DNA of 64,000 nucleotides, from positions 62,001 through 126,000 of the forward strand of contig NZ_FXTJ01000006.1 of NCBI RefSeq assembly GCF_900182545.1. The letters run 5' to 3'. Positions 1 to 6,545 of this stretch are shown here, piece by piece. The notes beneath the pieces were generated by a model. The model worked only from the letters and a program-made list of their open reading frames with translations, was not told the origin of the DNA and did no database searches. Made by a program: the position numbers and the translations under genes. This DNA comes from Geodermatophilus aquaeductus. GTDB taxonomy: Bacteria > Actinomycetota > Actinomycetes > Mycobacteriales > Geodermatophilaceae. Position 1 is the first letter of the stretch, and every line of letters starts with the position of its first letter.

Positions 1-543
1 CGCCGCGGGGCCCAGGTCGGCAGCGCCGAACGCGGCGTCGAAGCGGTCGCACCAGATGACGACGCTGGTGAAGCCCGTGGCGTCGACGCCCTCGGGCACG
101 ACGTAGTTCTGGTCGCCGACGTTGCCCTTGAGCGGACCCAGGTCGACGAACTCCTCGTCGAAGGCCGCCTCCTCGCCGGCGGCCGGGTTCTGCGAGAGGT
201 AGACGTAGAGCGCCGGGCCGTTGGAGGTCTCGAACCCCTCGAGCCGCACGACGACCTGCCCGTCGGGCAGCCGGACCACCCGGGCGGTGCCCACGGTCTC
301 GTGCTCGCGGGAGACGAACGTGCCACTGGCGAGGTCGACCGGGCCGGAGGGCGCCACGGTGATGACCGCTCCCCCGCCGTCGCCCACCGGGGTCTCCTCC
401 GCGGCGGCCGAGGGCAGGCTCTCGTCGACCCGGTCGTCGTAGAACAGCTTCTGCGGCTGGAACCAGATGAGCGTGACGGCGGCCAGCGCCACCACCACGA
501 CCGCCGCTGCCGACCAGATCCACGTCCTCCGTCGCGTCGCCAC
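1..543 (-). CDS. DM13-domain membrane-anchored protein (3' end outside window)
   Basis: Read from a GTG at 543, the protein opens with a few Arg residues and one hydrophobic segment (about residues 9-26), so it is probably anchored or exported with the rest outside the membrane. From about residue 65 it matches the DM13 fold: GTFVSREHETVGTARVVRL, then FETSNGPALYVYLS, DLGPLKGN and VVIWCDRFDAAFGAADL. DM13 domains are predicted redox or electron-transfer modules, and the Cys in VIWC is the conserved one. The frame is still open at base 1, but the domain is essentially complete there, so only a few codons are probably missing. An ATG at 556 is out of frame, which supports the GTG. No partner gene is visible on this side. 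The family call is firm; the function is inference. Confidence 0.8.
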   Translation of the reverse strand, partial: MATRRRTWIWSAAAVVVVALAAVTLIWFQPQKLFYDDRVDESLPSAAAEETPVGDGGGAVITVAPSGPVDLASGTFVSREHETVGTARVVRLPDGQVVVRLEGFETSNGPALYVYLSQNPAAGEEAAFDEEFVDLGPLKGNVGDQNYVVPEGVDATGFTSVVIWCDRFDAAFGAADLGPAA

Positions 544-624
544 GGCGGCGGACCATAGCCGCGGTGCCGCCGGCCGTGGGGTTTCCCGGGCGTGGGTGCT
601 CCGGAGCCGGGTACCGCCCGCCGC

Positions 625-1008
625 ATGGCAGACGACGCGGTCCCCGGCGGGTTCGCCGGGCGGCTCGGGGTGACGGTCGAGGGCACCGGTGACGGCGAGG
701 CGACGCTGGGGTTCGAGGTCCGCGGCGAGCACCTCAACCCGGCGGGAACCCTGCACGGCGGCGTCGTCGCCACCCTGGTCGACACCGTCATGGGGCAGGC
801 CGTGCGCACGACCACCGGCGACGGCGAGGTGCCCGCGACCAGCCAGCTCACCGTGACCTACCTGCGCCCCGGGAAGCCGGGCCGGCTCGAGGTGCGCGGG
901 CGGGTGCGGACCCGCGGGGAGCACCTGACCATCTGCGAGGCCGACGTCGAGCAGGAGGGCAGGGGCATCGCGCACGCCGTCGCGACCTTCGCCCTCCTCG
1001 ACCGCTAG
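625..1008 (+). CDS. PaaI-type hotdog-fold thioesterase
   Basis: This is a 127-residue single-domain protein with the hotdog-fold signature NPAGTLHGGVVATLVDTVMG, in which the HGG turn and following helix form the acyl-CoA thioesterase active site of PaaI/YbgC-like enzymes. The second half (SQLTVTYLRPGKPGRLEVRG) matches the family's beta-sheet. Length is normal for the family. It should hydrolyse an acyl- or aryl-CoA in the cytoplasm; the substrate cannot be read from sequence. I chose ATG 625. An in-frame GTG at 592 would add eleven residues, but neither start has a clear ribosome site. The gene stands alone and converges on the next gene across a strong hairpin. Confidence 0.85.
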   Translation: MADDAVPGGFAGRLGVTVEGTGDGEATLGFEVRGEHLNPAGTLHGGVVATLVDTVMGQAVRTTTGDGEVPATSQLTVTYLRPGKPGRLEVRGRVRTRGEHLTICEADVEQEGRGIAHAVATFALLDR

Positions 1009-1021
1009 CCCCCGGAAGCAC

Positions 1022-1054
1022 GAGCGCCCCGCCGGTCGGACCGGCGGGGCGCTC
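1022..1054. terminator. Bidirectional hairpin terminator
   Basis: Perfect inverted repeat with 15-base arms (GAGCGCCCCGCCGGT and its complement) around a 3-base loop. It lies between the convergent thioesterase gene and the LppU-like gene. There is no U-tract, as is usual in high-GC actinobacteria. Confidence 0.8.
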
Positions 1055-1069
1055 GAGGTGCGGAGCAGG

Positions 1070-1720
1070 TCAGCTGACCGGCTCGAGGCAGTACACGGTG
1101 CCGTCGCTGCCGATCTTCCCCTCGCGCCACAGGGCGTCGGTGGCCGAGGGGAACTCGCTGCAGGTGTCGGGGTCGGCGAAGTACTCGTCCTCCGTCAGCT
1201 TCTCGTCCTCGATGCCGACGACGCGGAGCTCGGCCTCGGAGTCGCCGCAGTCGACGATGTCGACGTCGGAGACCCCGGCGCGCTGCACGCAGTCACCGAC
1301 GTCGGGGGCGCCGAAGTCGACGAGCCGGAAGGCGGCGACGCCGCCGGCGATCGCGACCGCCGCGACGATGCTGCCGATCTTCCGGCCCTTCCCGGGCTTG
1401 CCCGCCGGTGCCGGGGCCGGACCACCGAAGGGGCCGGGCTGGCCCGGCTGGCCAGGACCGAACGGACCGGGCTGCACGTGGTGCTGGGGCTGGCCGAACG
1501 GCTGGGGCTGGCCGGGCTGCGGCTGACCCCAGGCGCCGGCCTGACCGCCCTGGGGCGAGGCGCCGGCCGGCGGCTGCCATGCGCCCGTGGGAGTGGCACC
1601 CGCGGGAGTGCCACCCGCGGGAGTCGCGCCGGGGTACGGCGCACCCTGCGGCGGGACGGACTGGCCGGGCTGCGGGCCCCCGGCGGGCGGCTGGGCGCCG
1701 GGCTGTCCCGGGTCGGTCAT
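1070..1720 (-). CDS. Proline-rich single-pass membrane protein with LppU-like C-terminal domain
   Basis: The 216-residue protein has three parts. Residues 1 to about 115 are Pro/Gly/Gln-rich and repetitive (GQPGQPQPFGQPQ-type runs). A hydrophobic segment follows (IGSIVAAVAIAGGVAAF). The C-terminal domain of about 80 residues has four Cys (GDCVQRAG, VDCGDSE, DTCSEF, VYCLEP), probably forming two disulfides outside the cell. This matches the LppU/SCO3897-type actinobacterial family, whose role is unknown. The start at ATG 1720 is set by GAGGAG eight bases upstream; a longer frame to 1783 has no such site. It could be an interaction scaffold at the envelope, but that is inference. Confidence 0.75.
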   Translation of the reverse strand: MTDPGQPGAQPPAGGPQPGQSVPPQGAPYPGATPAGGTPAGATPTGAWQPPAGASPQGGQAGAWGQPQPGQPQPFGQPQHHVQPGPFGPGQPGQPGPFGGPAPAPAGKPGKGRKIGSIVAAVAIAGGVAAFRLVDFGAPDVGDCVQRAGVSDVDIVDCGDSEAELRVVGIEDEKLTEDEYFADPDTCSEFPSATDALWREGKIGSDGTVYCLEPVS

Positions 1721-1835
1721 GTCGGTGCTCCTCGGTGCTCCGACCGGCGCCAGGGCGGCATCCGGTCCGGCGGGCACCTTCACACACGACGTCCCCGCAG
1801 GTCAGGGCGACGCGCCGCGTCGTCCCCCGCGTGGG

Positions 1836-2075
1836 TCAGGTGGCGATCAGGACGGATCCGGGCTGCTCGACGACCACCGTGACGCCGGTGGCGTCGTCGT
1901 CGCCGCCCTCGTCGTCGTCCTCCGGGGCGCACTGGCTGACCAGCAGGATGATCGCGAAGACCAGGACGATGAGACCGACGAAGGTGCCGAGGAACAGCGC
2001 GCGGCCGCGTTGTGGCCGGACCCGCATCCCGCGCCGCGGGTCGTCGGGGTCGGGCGGACGGGCAGCCTGGGACAC
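1836..2075 (-). CDS. Small single-pass membrane protein, unknown
   Basis: A 79-residue protein starting at GTG 2075, chosen because CCGAGGAG stands six bases before it. Longer versions of the frame would overlap the DUF427 gene on the other strand. It has a basic N-terminal third, one long hydrophobic helix (LFLGTFVGLIVLVFAIILLV, about residues 28-47), then a short acidic tail with one Cys (SQCAPEDDDEGGDDD). No known domain is recognised. It follows the same orientation as the LppU-like gene about 115 bases downstream and may share its transcript. Confidence 0.65.
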   Translation of the reverse strand: MSQAARPPDPDDPRRGMRVRPQRGRALFLGTFVGLIVLVFAIILLVSQCAPEDDDEGGDDDATGVTVVVEQPGSVLIAT

Positions 2076-2223
2076 GGCGGACTCCTCGGGATCAGCGGCA
2101 TGGTCGGCGCGCGCGGCGCTCCTCCGACTCATGCCCAGCCGTCCCCGCGGTACGCCTGCGGTGGGCACCCGGATGGCACGCGACGGGGTGCCGCGCGGGA
2201 GCGCCGGGGGGACGATCGGCCGC

Positions 2224-2505
2224 ATGACCACTGCCACCTGGAACGGGACCGTCATCGCCGAGTCCGACGACATCGTCACCGTCGAGGGCAACGCCTACTT
2301 CCCGCGCGCGTCGGTGCGCGAGGACGTGCTGCGCCCGTCGTCGACGCACACCACCTGCCCGTGGAAGGGCGAGGCGTCCTACTTCTCGCTCGAGGTCGAC
2401 GGGCAGACCAACCCCGACGCGGCCTGGTACTACCCCGCCCCCAAGGACGCGGCCAAGGAGATCACCGACCGGGTCGCCTTCTGGAGGGGCGTCGAGGTCC
2501 GCTGA
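2224..2505 (+). CDS. DUF427 family protein
   Basis: A 93-residue protein that is one complete DUF427 domain. It shows TVIAESDDIVTVEGNAYFP at the start, the central TTCPWKGEASYFSLEVDG, and AWYYPAPKDAAKEITDRVAF near the end. These are small beta-barrel proteins, common in actinobacteria, with no settled function; the conserved CPWKG and WYYP segments suggest ligand binding. The start ATG 2224 fits the family's N terminus. It is a single-gene unit ended by the hairpin just downstream. Confidence 0.9.
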   Translation: MTTATWNGTVIAESDDIVTVEGNAYFPRASVREDVLRPSSTHTTCPWKGEASYFSLEVDGQTNPDAAWYYPAPKDAAKEITDRVAFWRGVEVR

Positions 2506-2511
2506 ACGCAG

Positions 2512-2541
2512 CGGGCCCGGCCGCCGCGGCGGCCGGGCCCG
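2512..2541. terminator. Perfect palindromic terminator
   Basis: A 30-base perfect palindrome (CGGGCCCGGCCGCC, then its complement around GC) seven bases after the DUF427 stop. It also sits just beyond the stop of the minus-strand gene ending at 2557, so it can serve both strands. Confidence 0.8.
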
Positions 2542-2556
2542 GGAGGGCTGGAGGAC

Positions 2557-2982
2557 TCAGGCGCCCGGGCGGGCGCCGGCCAGCTCGCGGGCGGAGGCCG
2601 CCTCGTCGGGCGCGAGCTCGGCGGTGCGCTCCTGACGCTCGATCGCGCGGTGGTAGGCCGCCCAGGCCTCGTCCGGCGTGACGTCGAGGGCGGCGGCGAT
2701 CTGCTCCCAGGTCGCCCCGCCGCGCAGGGCGGCGCGGAAGCCGACCAGCTGGCTGTCGTGGGCCTTGCGGGAGATGACCTCGCCGAGCGCGAGCAGCTCG
2801 AGGGACTCGGGCACGTCGAGGGACGTGTCGTCCTCCAGCAGCGAGCTCCAGTCGTCGTCGTCGCGGTCGGAGACGGTGTTGAGGGTCGTCGCCCCGGAGT
2901 CCCGCCGGCTCAGGAAGTCCAGGCGGGTGGCGGCCGTCTGGAGGGAGAACTCCTGCTCCAGGGCCTGGGGAGTGATCTGCAT
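2557..2982 (-). CDS. Hypothetical protein with sigma-region-4-like helix-turn-helix
   Basis: A 141-residue protein starting at ATG 2982, with GGAAGGTGGAG just upstream. The N-terminal half is acidic and unrecognised. Residues 95-125 (ATWEQIAAALDVTPDEAWAA) read as a helix-turn-helix like those of sigma region 4 or small transcriptional regulators. The tail is charged (RAIERQERTAELAPDEAA). I do not recognise the family beyond this. It sits alone between two terminators, downstream of the ferritin-like gene in the same orientation. A DNA-binding role is inference from the helix pattern only. Confidence 0.65.
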   Translation of the reverse strand: MQITPQALEQEFSLQTAATRLDFLSRRDSGATTLNTVSDRDDDDWSSLLEDDTSLDVPESLELLALGEVISRKAHDSQLVGFRAALRGGATWEQIAAALDVTPDEAWAAYHRAIERQERTAELAPDEAASARELAGARPGA

Positions 2983-3045
2983 GTCTCCACCTTCCCCGAG
3001 GTACCGGACGGCGGCGACCCGTTGGGACGTGATCTCCTCGGCATG

Positions 3046-3082
3046 CGGAGGGCCCGCACCCGATGTGGGTGCGGGCCCTCCG
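3046..3082 (-). terminator. Hairpin terminator of the ferritin-like gene
   Basis: Perfect 16-base arms (CGGAGGGCCCGCACCC and its complement) with a 5-base loop, 13 bases past the stop at 3096. It separates the ferritin-like gene from the next minus-strand gene. Confidence 0.8.
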
Positions 3083-3095
3083 GAGAGTGCAGGCG

Positions 3096-4073
3096 TCAGC
3101 TGTCGACGCCCACGGCCTCCTTGGCGACCTCGGCGAGGGCGGCCTGGGCGGCGCTGATGACGCTCGAGCGGTTCTTGTGGGTCTCCTCGTAGCGGATCAG
3201 CACGCGGATGTCGTGCGGGCTGCGCAGGGCCTTGGCGGCCTTGGCGGCGTCCGACGTCGACAGCGAGTCGAAGCCCTTGATCGGCAGCTCGTCGGCGGAG
3301 ACGTCGCCGAGCTCCTCGCGGGCGGCCTTGGCGGTGTCCGCGGCCTCGCGGTTGCCCTCGCGGCGCGCGATCCGCTCGGCCCGGCGCAGCGCGGCGCTGC
3401 GGCCGACCGTCAGGGTCTCGCGGACGGCGTCGGTGAGGGTGCTGGCGCGGTCCGCGACCTGGCCGAGCTCCTCGCCGACCCGCTGGCGCCGCTGCTGGGC
3501 GGTGTCCAGCGCCTCGTTCACCCGGTTGGCGACGAAGCGGTACGGCGCGATGGCGGCACGCGTGGTGACGCCGGCGACCGTCTGGAACGGGGTGGGCTGC
3601 AGCGCGGCGGGGCCGCCCAGCGCCTCCTCGGCCAGGACGACGGTCAGCCACTCGACGGTGGCCTCGTGGGCCCGGATGAGGCCTTCGGCGAGGCGCTCGA
3701 CCTTGGCGAGACCGGCCCGCTGGCCCAGGACCTTGAGGTAGGTGGCGCGGTCGAGCAGCTGGTGCTCGAGCGAGAGGTCCTGCAGCAGGGCCTCCTCGAT
3801 CGGCTCGGCCTGCTCGAAGGTGGCCTTGAGGACGGCGGCCAGCCGGCCGAGGGCCGGGGTCACGACGTCGGGCACGCCACCGAGCTCGCGCAGCTCGGCG
3901 GTGATGAGGCGCGTGCGCTCCATGGCGTTGTCGGCGTTCTGCGTCAGCTCGCGGCGGACGGCGTCGGTCCGGGCCTGGGAGACGCGCGTACGGGCGATCT
4001 GCTCCTCGGTCTGCGTGAGCAGCACGAGCGCGCGGAGCTGGTTGACGACCTTGGCGTGGGTGGTGTCGGTCAC
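3096..4073 (-). CDS. Ferritin-like-domain protein, actinobacterial
   Basis: A 325-residue, strongly helical cytoplasmic protein. Residues 75-200 carry a run typical of actinobacterial ferritin-like proteins: EEALLQDLSLEHQLLDR, then AEGLIRAHEATVEWLTVVLA, with E and H residues spaced as in diiron four-helix bundles. The C-terminal 120 residues are basic and Ala-rich (TLTVGRSAALRRAERIARRE) and end in IKGFDSLSTSDAAKAAKAL. Metal binding and catalysis are not established; the family is best described as a structural or stress protein. The GTG at 4073 has GGAG about ten bases upstream. An upstream TTG at 4151 would add a poorly coding stretch. It is a single-gene unit. Confidence 0.7.
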   Translation of the reverse strand: MTDTTHAKVVNQLRALVLLTQTEEQIARTRVSQARTDAVRRELTQNADNAMERTRLITAELRELGGVPDVVTPALGRLAAVLKATFEQAEPIEEALLQDLSLEHQLLDRATYLKVLGQRAGLAKVERLAEGLIRAHEATVEWLTVVLAEEALGGPAALQPTPFQTVAGVTTRAAIAPYRFVANRVNEALDTAQQRRQRVGEELGQVADRASTLTDAVRETLTVGRSAALRRAERIARREGNREAADTAKAAREELGDVSADELPIKGFDSLSTSDAAKAAKALRSPHDIRVLIRYEETHKNRSSVISAAQAALAEVAKEAVGVDS

Positions 4074-4179
4074 GATGGGGGGACTCCAGAGATCGGGGAT
4101 GACCTGACGTCCTCTGCATGCCCCGCCCGACGCGTCTGCTAACTCCTGCAAGCGGATTGCTAGCAGTGAGCTCGGTCAC

Positions 4180-4219
4180 GCCGTGTCGACCCGTCGACAC
4201 CTCGACGGGCCGACACGGC
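4180..4219 (-). terminator. Long stem-loop downstream of the 66-residue gene
   Basis: Inverted repeat of 18-base arms with one mismatch and a 4-base loop (GCCGTGTCGACCCGTCGA paired with TCGACGGGCCGACACGGC). It begins nine bases after the stop at 4228. It shares the GTGTCGAC edge with the stem at 4758. Confidence 0.7.
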
Positions 4220-4227
4220 GACCGGTC

Positions 4228-4428
4228 TCAGCCCCGCGGAGCCGCCGGGGGCACCGGCGGCCGGCGGCGGGTCTCCAGCCGCAGCACCGGCTGGGTCAGC
4301 TGCGCCAGCGCGGCGCAGCGGGCGCACACCGGGCCCGGGTGGGTCTCGGCGGCGCAGGTGTCACACAGCACGCGGGTCTCCTCGCTCGGGAGTCCGTCAG
4401 GACTCGGGAGCCAGACCCTGTCACCCAC
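4228..4428 (-). CDS. Small zinc-binding-type protein (CxxC pair)
   Basis: A 66-residue protein with two CxxC motifs 11 residues apart (VLCDTCAAE and VCARCAAL), the usual spacing of a small zinc ribbon or knuckle. The C terminus is basic and Pro-rich (RRRPPVPPAAPRG). The start is a GTG at 4428 with no strong ribosome site, so a nearby start is possible. It lies 42 bases behind a second tiny Cys-containing frame and in front of a strong hairpin, so the two may form a mini-operon. Nucleic acid or protein binding is likely from the fold type, but no function is known. Confidence 0.5.
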   Translation of the reverse strand: MGDRVWLPSPDGLPSEETRVLCDTCAAETHPGPVCARCAALAQLTQPVLRLETRRRPPVPPAAPRG

Positions 4429-4470
4429 CTGCGACGTCGCCGTCGCGGATGGGACGGGTGTGACGCCTCG

Positions 4471-4614
4471 TCAGCGATCCGTCATCTGCGCGGGGGCGGC
4501 GGACCACCGGGGACGGCGGCGCACCACGGTCCGTGCCACCACGGTCGTGGCCGCGGGGCGGGCCGACGCGGTGCAGGTGCAGGACGGGGCGGAACAGCGG
4601 TGGGCGGTGCTCAC
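4471..4614 (-). CDS. Possible 47-residue Cys-containing mini-protein
   Basis: Starts at GTG 4614 directly behind a strong ribosome site (GGGAGGT, five bases away) and ends at a TGA at 4471. The sequence has three Cys close together (HRCSAPSCTCTASA) followed by a basic stretch (ARTVVRRRPRW). The strong ribosome site is the main evidence. The arrangement recalls other small actinobacterial proteins opening with CSxxxC, but no family match is claimed. It lies upstream of the 66-residue zinc-type gene on the same strand. Confidence 0.35.
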   Translation of the reverse strand: MSTAHRCSAPSCTCTASARPAATTVVARTVVRRRPRWSAAPAQMTDR

Positions 4615-4757
4615 GGGGACCTCCCGGGGTCGGTGGCCGCCGAGGGTGACACCACCGAGGGCGCGGCGCGAGGCCCCGCGCCCCGCTGGGACGAGACGTC
4701 ACGCGTTCGACCCACCGCGTTCCCCCGTCCGCCTCACGGACGCCCCACGGCGCGCCG
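4615..4757. other. Non-coding stretch before NUDIX terminator
   Basis: Apart from the mini-gene ending at 4471 and the stem-loop at 4758-4810, I see no convincing coding sequence between 4429 and 4820. Frames open across it lack family similarity and ribosome sites. It probably holds the promoter of the two small Cys genes. Confidence 0.5.
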
Positions 4758-4810
4758 GGTGTCGACCTGCTGCTGTCTCCGGGCCGCGGAGACAGCACCA
4801 CGTCGACACC
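4758..4810 (-). terminator. Long stem-loop terminator of the NUDIX gene
   Basis: 24-base arms with two mismatches and a 5-base loop (GGTGTCGACCTGCTGCTGTC opening, closing with GTCGACACC). It starts ten bases past the NUDIX stop at 4821. Confidence 0.8.
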
Positions 4811-4820
4811 GGGCGCGGGG

Positions 4821-5279
4821 TCAGCCGGCGAGGACCGCGACCAGCCGGTCGAGGAACGGGACCTGGCCCTTCACGAGCTTGACCCGCGCCTCGTCGAGGC
4901 CCAGCCAGGCGGCGCGGTCGATCTCGGGGAACTCCTGCACGCGCCCCGACCGCGGCGGCCACTCGAGGGAGAAGGTGTTGCTCACGGTGGCGTCCGCGTC
5001 GAGGTCGCCCTCGGCGGCCCACACGGTGAGCACCTTCGACCCCGCCCGCAGCTCGCCGAGCGGGACCAGGTCCGACGCCGGCACGGGGCTGCCCAACTCT
5101 TCCTCGAACTCCCGGTGCGCGACCGCGAGCGGGTCCTCGCCGTCGCCGTACTCGCCCTTCGGGACCGACCAGGCGCCGTCGTCCTTGCGGGCCCAGAACG
5201 GCCCGCCCATGTGCCCGAGCAGCACCTGCAGGTCCGGTGAGCGCCGGTACAGCAGCACCCCCGCGCTCCGCCTCGGCAC
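4821..5279 (-). CDS. NUDIX hydrolase
   Basis: A 152-residue single-domain NUDIX protein with an intact box, G-x5-E-x7-REFEEELG (GEYGDGEDPLAVAH then REFEEELG, about residues 42-64). The catalytic Glu set that binds Mg is therefore present. It begins with PRRSAGVLLYRR and contains WSVPKGEYGDGEDP, as in enzymes that hydrolyse nucleoside diphosphate derivatives such as Ap4A-like compounds. Substrate is not determined by sequence. Start is GTG 5279, just after the stop of the upstream Pro-rich membrane protein gene, so the two are probably co-transcribed. A strong stem-loop follows the stop. Confidence 0.9.
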   Translation of the reverse strand: MPRRSAGVLLYRRSPDLQVLLGHMGGPFWARKDDGAWSVPKGEYGDGEDPLAVAHREFEEELGSPVPASDLVPLGELRAGSKVLTVWAAEGDLDADATVSNTFSLEWPPRSGRVQEFPEIDRAAWLGLDEARVKLVKGQVPFLDRLVAVLAG

Positions 5280-5291
5280 GGGGTCAGCCTG

Positions 5292-5792
5292 TCACGGGCA
5301 GCGCGGCTCCCGGTCGCCGTGCCCGCGCCCGTGTCCGCGGCCGGGCCGCTCGTCGCACGCCACAGGGGGCTCGGGCGCCGCGGGGGTCGGCGCGGCCGCC
5401 GGCGGCGGCGGGACCGGGGCTCCCGACGGGACGGCGACGGGCACCTCGGCCACCGGCTCGGGCTCGACGGTCACCGGCGCGGGGACCGTCGTCGACGTCA
5501 CCGGCGCCGACGTCGACGGGTGCGGGGACGCCGGCCGCGCCACCGGGTCGGTCGGCACGGCCGCGGTCGGCAGGGCCGGCGCGGCACCGCCCACGGGACC
5601 GGTCACCGCCGGCGCGACCAGCACCGCCAGGCCGCCGACGGCGAGCAGCAGCGCGAGGGCGCCGAGCACCCATGCCAGGCGGCGACGGACTCCCGGCCGT
5701 CCGGCCCGGTGCCGCGACCGGACGGGCAGCCGCTCCGTGTCGAGCCCGTCGGGCAGGAGGCCGTCGGGCAGCGGCTCGGTCGCGGTGTGCAT
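5292..5792 (-). CDS. Single-pass membrane protein with Pro/Thr-rich exterior
   Basis: A 166-residue protein from ATG 5792. A basic cytoplasmic segment (RLPVRSRHRAGRPGVRRR) precedes one hydrophobic helix (WVLGALALLLAVGGLAVLV, about residues 40-60). A low-complexity Pro/Val/Thr stretch follows (SAPVTSTTVPAPVTVEPEP), ending in Cys and Gly-His repeats (GRGHGRGHGDREP). No domain is recognised. The tail could bind metal through its His/Asp residues, which is inference. It lies 12 bases upstream of the NUDIX gene on the same strand. Confidence 0.6.
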   Translation of the reverse strand: MHTATEPLPDGLLPDGLDTERLPVRSRHRAGRPGVRRRLAWVLGALALLLAVGGLAVLVAPAVTGPVGGAAPALPTAAVPTDPVARPASPHPSTSAPVTSTTVPAPVTVEPEPVAEVPVAVPSGAPVPPPPAAAPTPAAPEPPVACDERPGRGHGRGHGDREPRCP

Positions 5793-5877
5793 CGGGTGCG
5801 AACGTACGGAGCCGACCGGCCGCGGCCGGAGCGCGACCCGCCGCCGGCCCCCACCCGCCACACCGGCCACGCGGTGG

Positions 5878-5917
5878 GGCGGCGCCTCCCGAGGGGGGAC
5901 ACCCGGGAGGCGCCGCC
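5878..5917 (-). terminator. Terminator of the hydantoinase operon
   Basis: 14-base perfect arms (GGCGGCGCCTCCCG and its complement) around a 12-base loop, ending two bases before the stop codon at 5920. It closes the gntR-hyuA-hyuB-hydrolase transcript. Confidence 0.75.
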
Positions 5918-5919
5918 GT

Positions 5920-6543
5920 CTACGCGAGGCGCTGGAGCCGCTCCAGCGCCTCGGCCTGGTCGACGACGTCGGCGTACTTGGCGTCGAGGTCGGCGAGGTT
6001 GTTCCCGTGCAGCGCCGGCGTGCGGTCGGCGCAGCCCTGGCGCACCACCTGCGGGCGGAAGCCGCAGTTGAGCGCGTCCATCGCGGTGGCCCGGACGCAG
6101 CCCGACGTCGAGACCCCGGCGAGCACGACCGTGTCCACGCCCAACCCGAGCAGCGTCGGCCCCAGCGTCGTGCCGAAGAACCCCGAGGCGTACTGCTTGA
6201 CCACCACCGGCTCGCCCGGCGCCGGCGTCAGGGTGAGCCGCCCCCACTCCCCCGGCGCGTCCGCGGCGAAGCAGGCCAGCGCCGGCACCTTGCGGACGAA
6301 CAGGCCGCCGTCGGCCAGGCCGGGCGCGTAGCGGACCGCCGTCCACAGCACCGGGTGCCCGGCCGACCGGGCGGCGTCGACCAGCGCGCCGGCCGCCGCC
6401 ACCGCCGGGCCGGGATCGGGCAGCGCGAACGGCCCGTCGGGCTCGGTGTAGGCCCGGCACAGGTCGATCACGACCACGGCCGGGGAGCTCCCCCACCCCA
6501 CCCGGCCGGAGAACGCCGACCCGTGCGGCCCGGCTGCGGTCAC
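5920..6543 (-). CDS. Cysteine hydrolase, isochorismatase / N-carbamoylsarcosine amidase family
   Basis: A 207-residue member of the isochorismatase-like cysteine hydrolases with the complete triad in expected places: Asp27 (VVVIDLCRAYTE), Lys116 (VVVKQYASGFFGT) and Cys149 (GVSTSGCVRATA). The N-terminal FSGRVGWGSSPAVVVIDL segment is particularly like N-carbamoylsarcosine amidohydrolases. It is the last gene of the operon, starting two bases after the hyuB stop if GTG 6543 is used; GTG 6561 is also in frame and would overlap. Sitting beside an ATP-dependent hydantoinase, it probably hydrolyses the N-carbamoyl amino acid made by HyuA/HyuB, releasing ammonia and CO2. Other amides remain possible. 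Confidence 0.85.
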   Translation of the reverse strand: MTAAGPHGSAFSGRVGWGSSPAVVVIDLCRAYTEPDGPFALPDPGPAVAAAGALVDAARSAGHPVLWTAVRYAPGLADGGLFVRKVPALACFAADAPGEWGRLTLTPAPGEPVVVKQYASGFFGTTLGPTLLGLGVDTVVLAGVSTSGCVRATAMDALNCGFRPQVVRQGCADRTPALHGNNLADLDAKYADVVDQAEALERLQRLA

Positions 6544-6545
6544 GG

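Noticed and set aside
4421..4801. A 126-codon minus-strand frame before the small Cys genes
   Set aside because: No ribosome site, no family similarity, Arg/Pro-rich shadow composition, and it crosses the NUDIX terminator.
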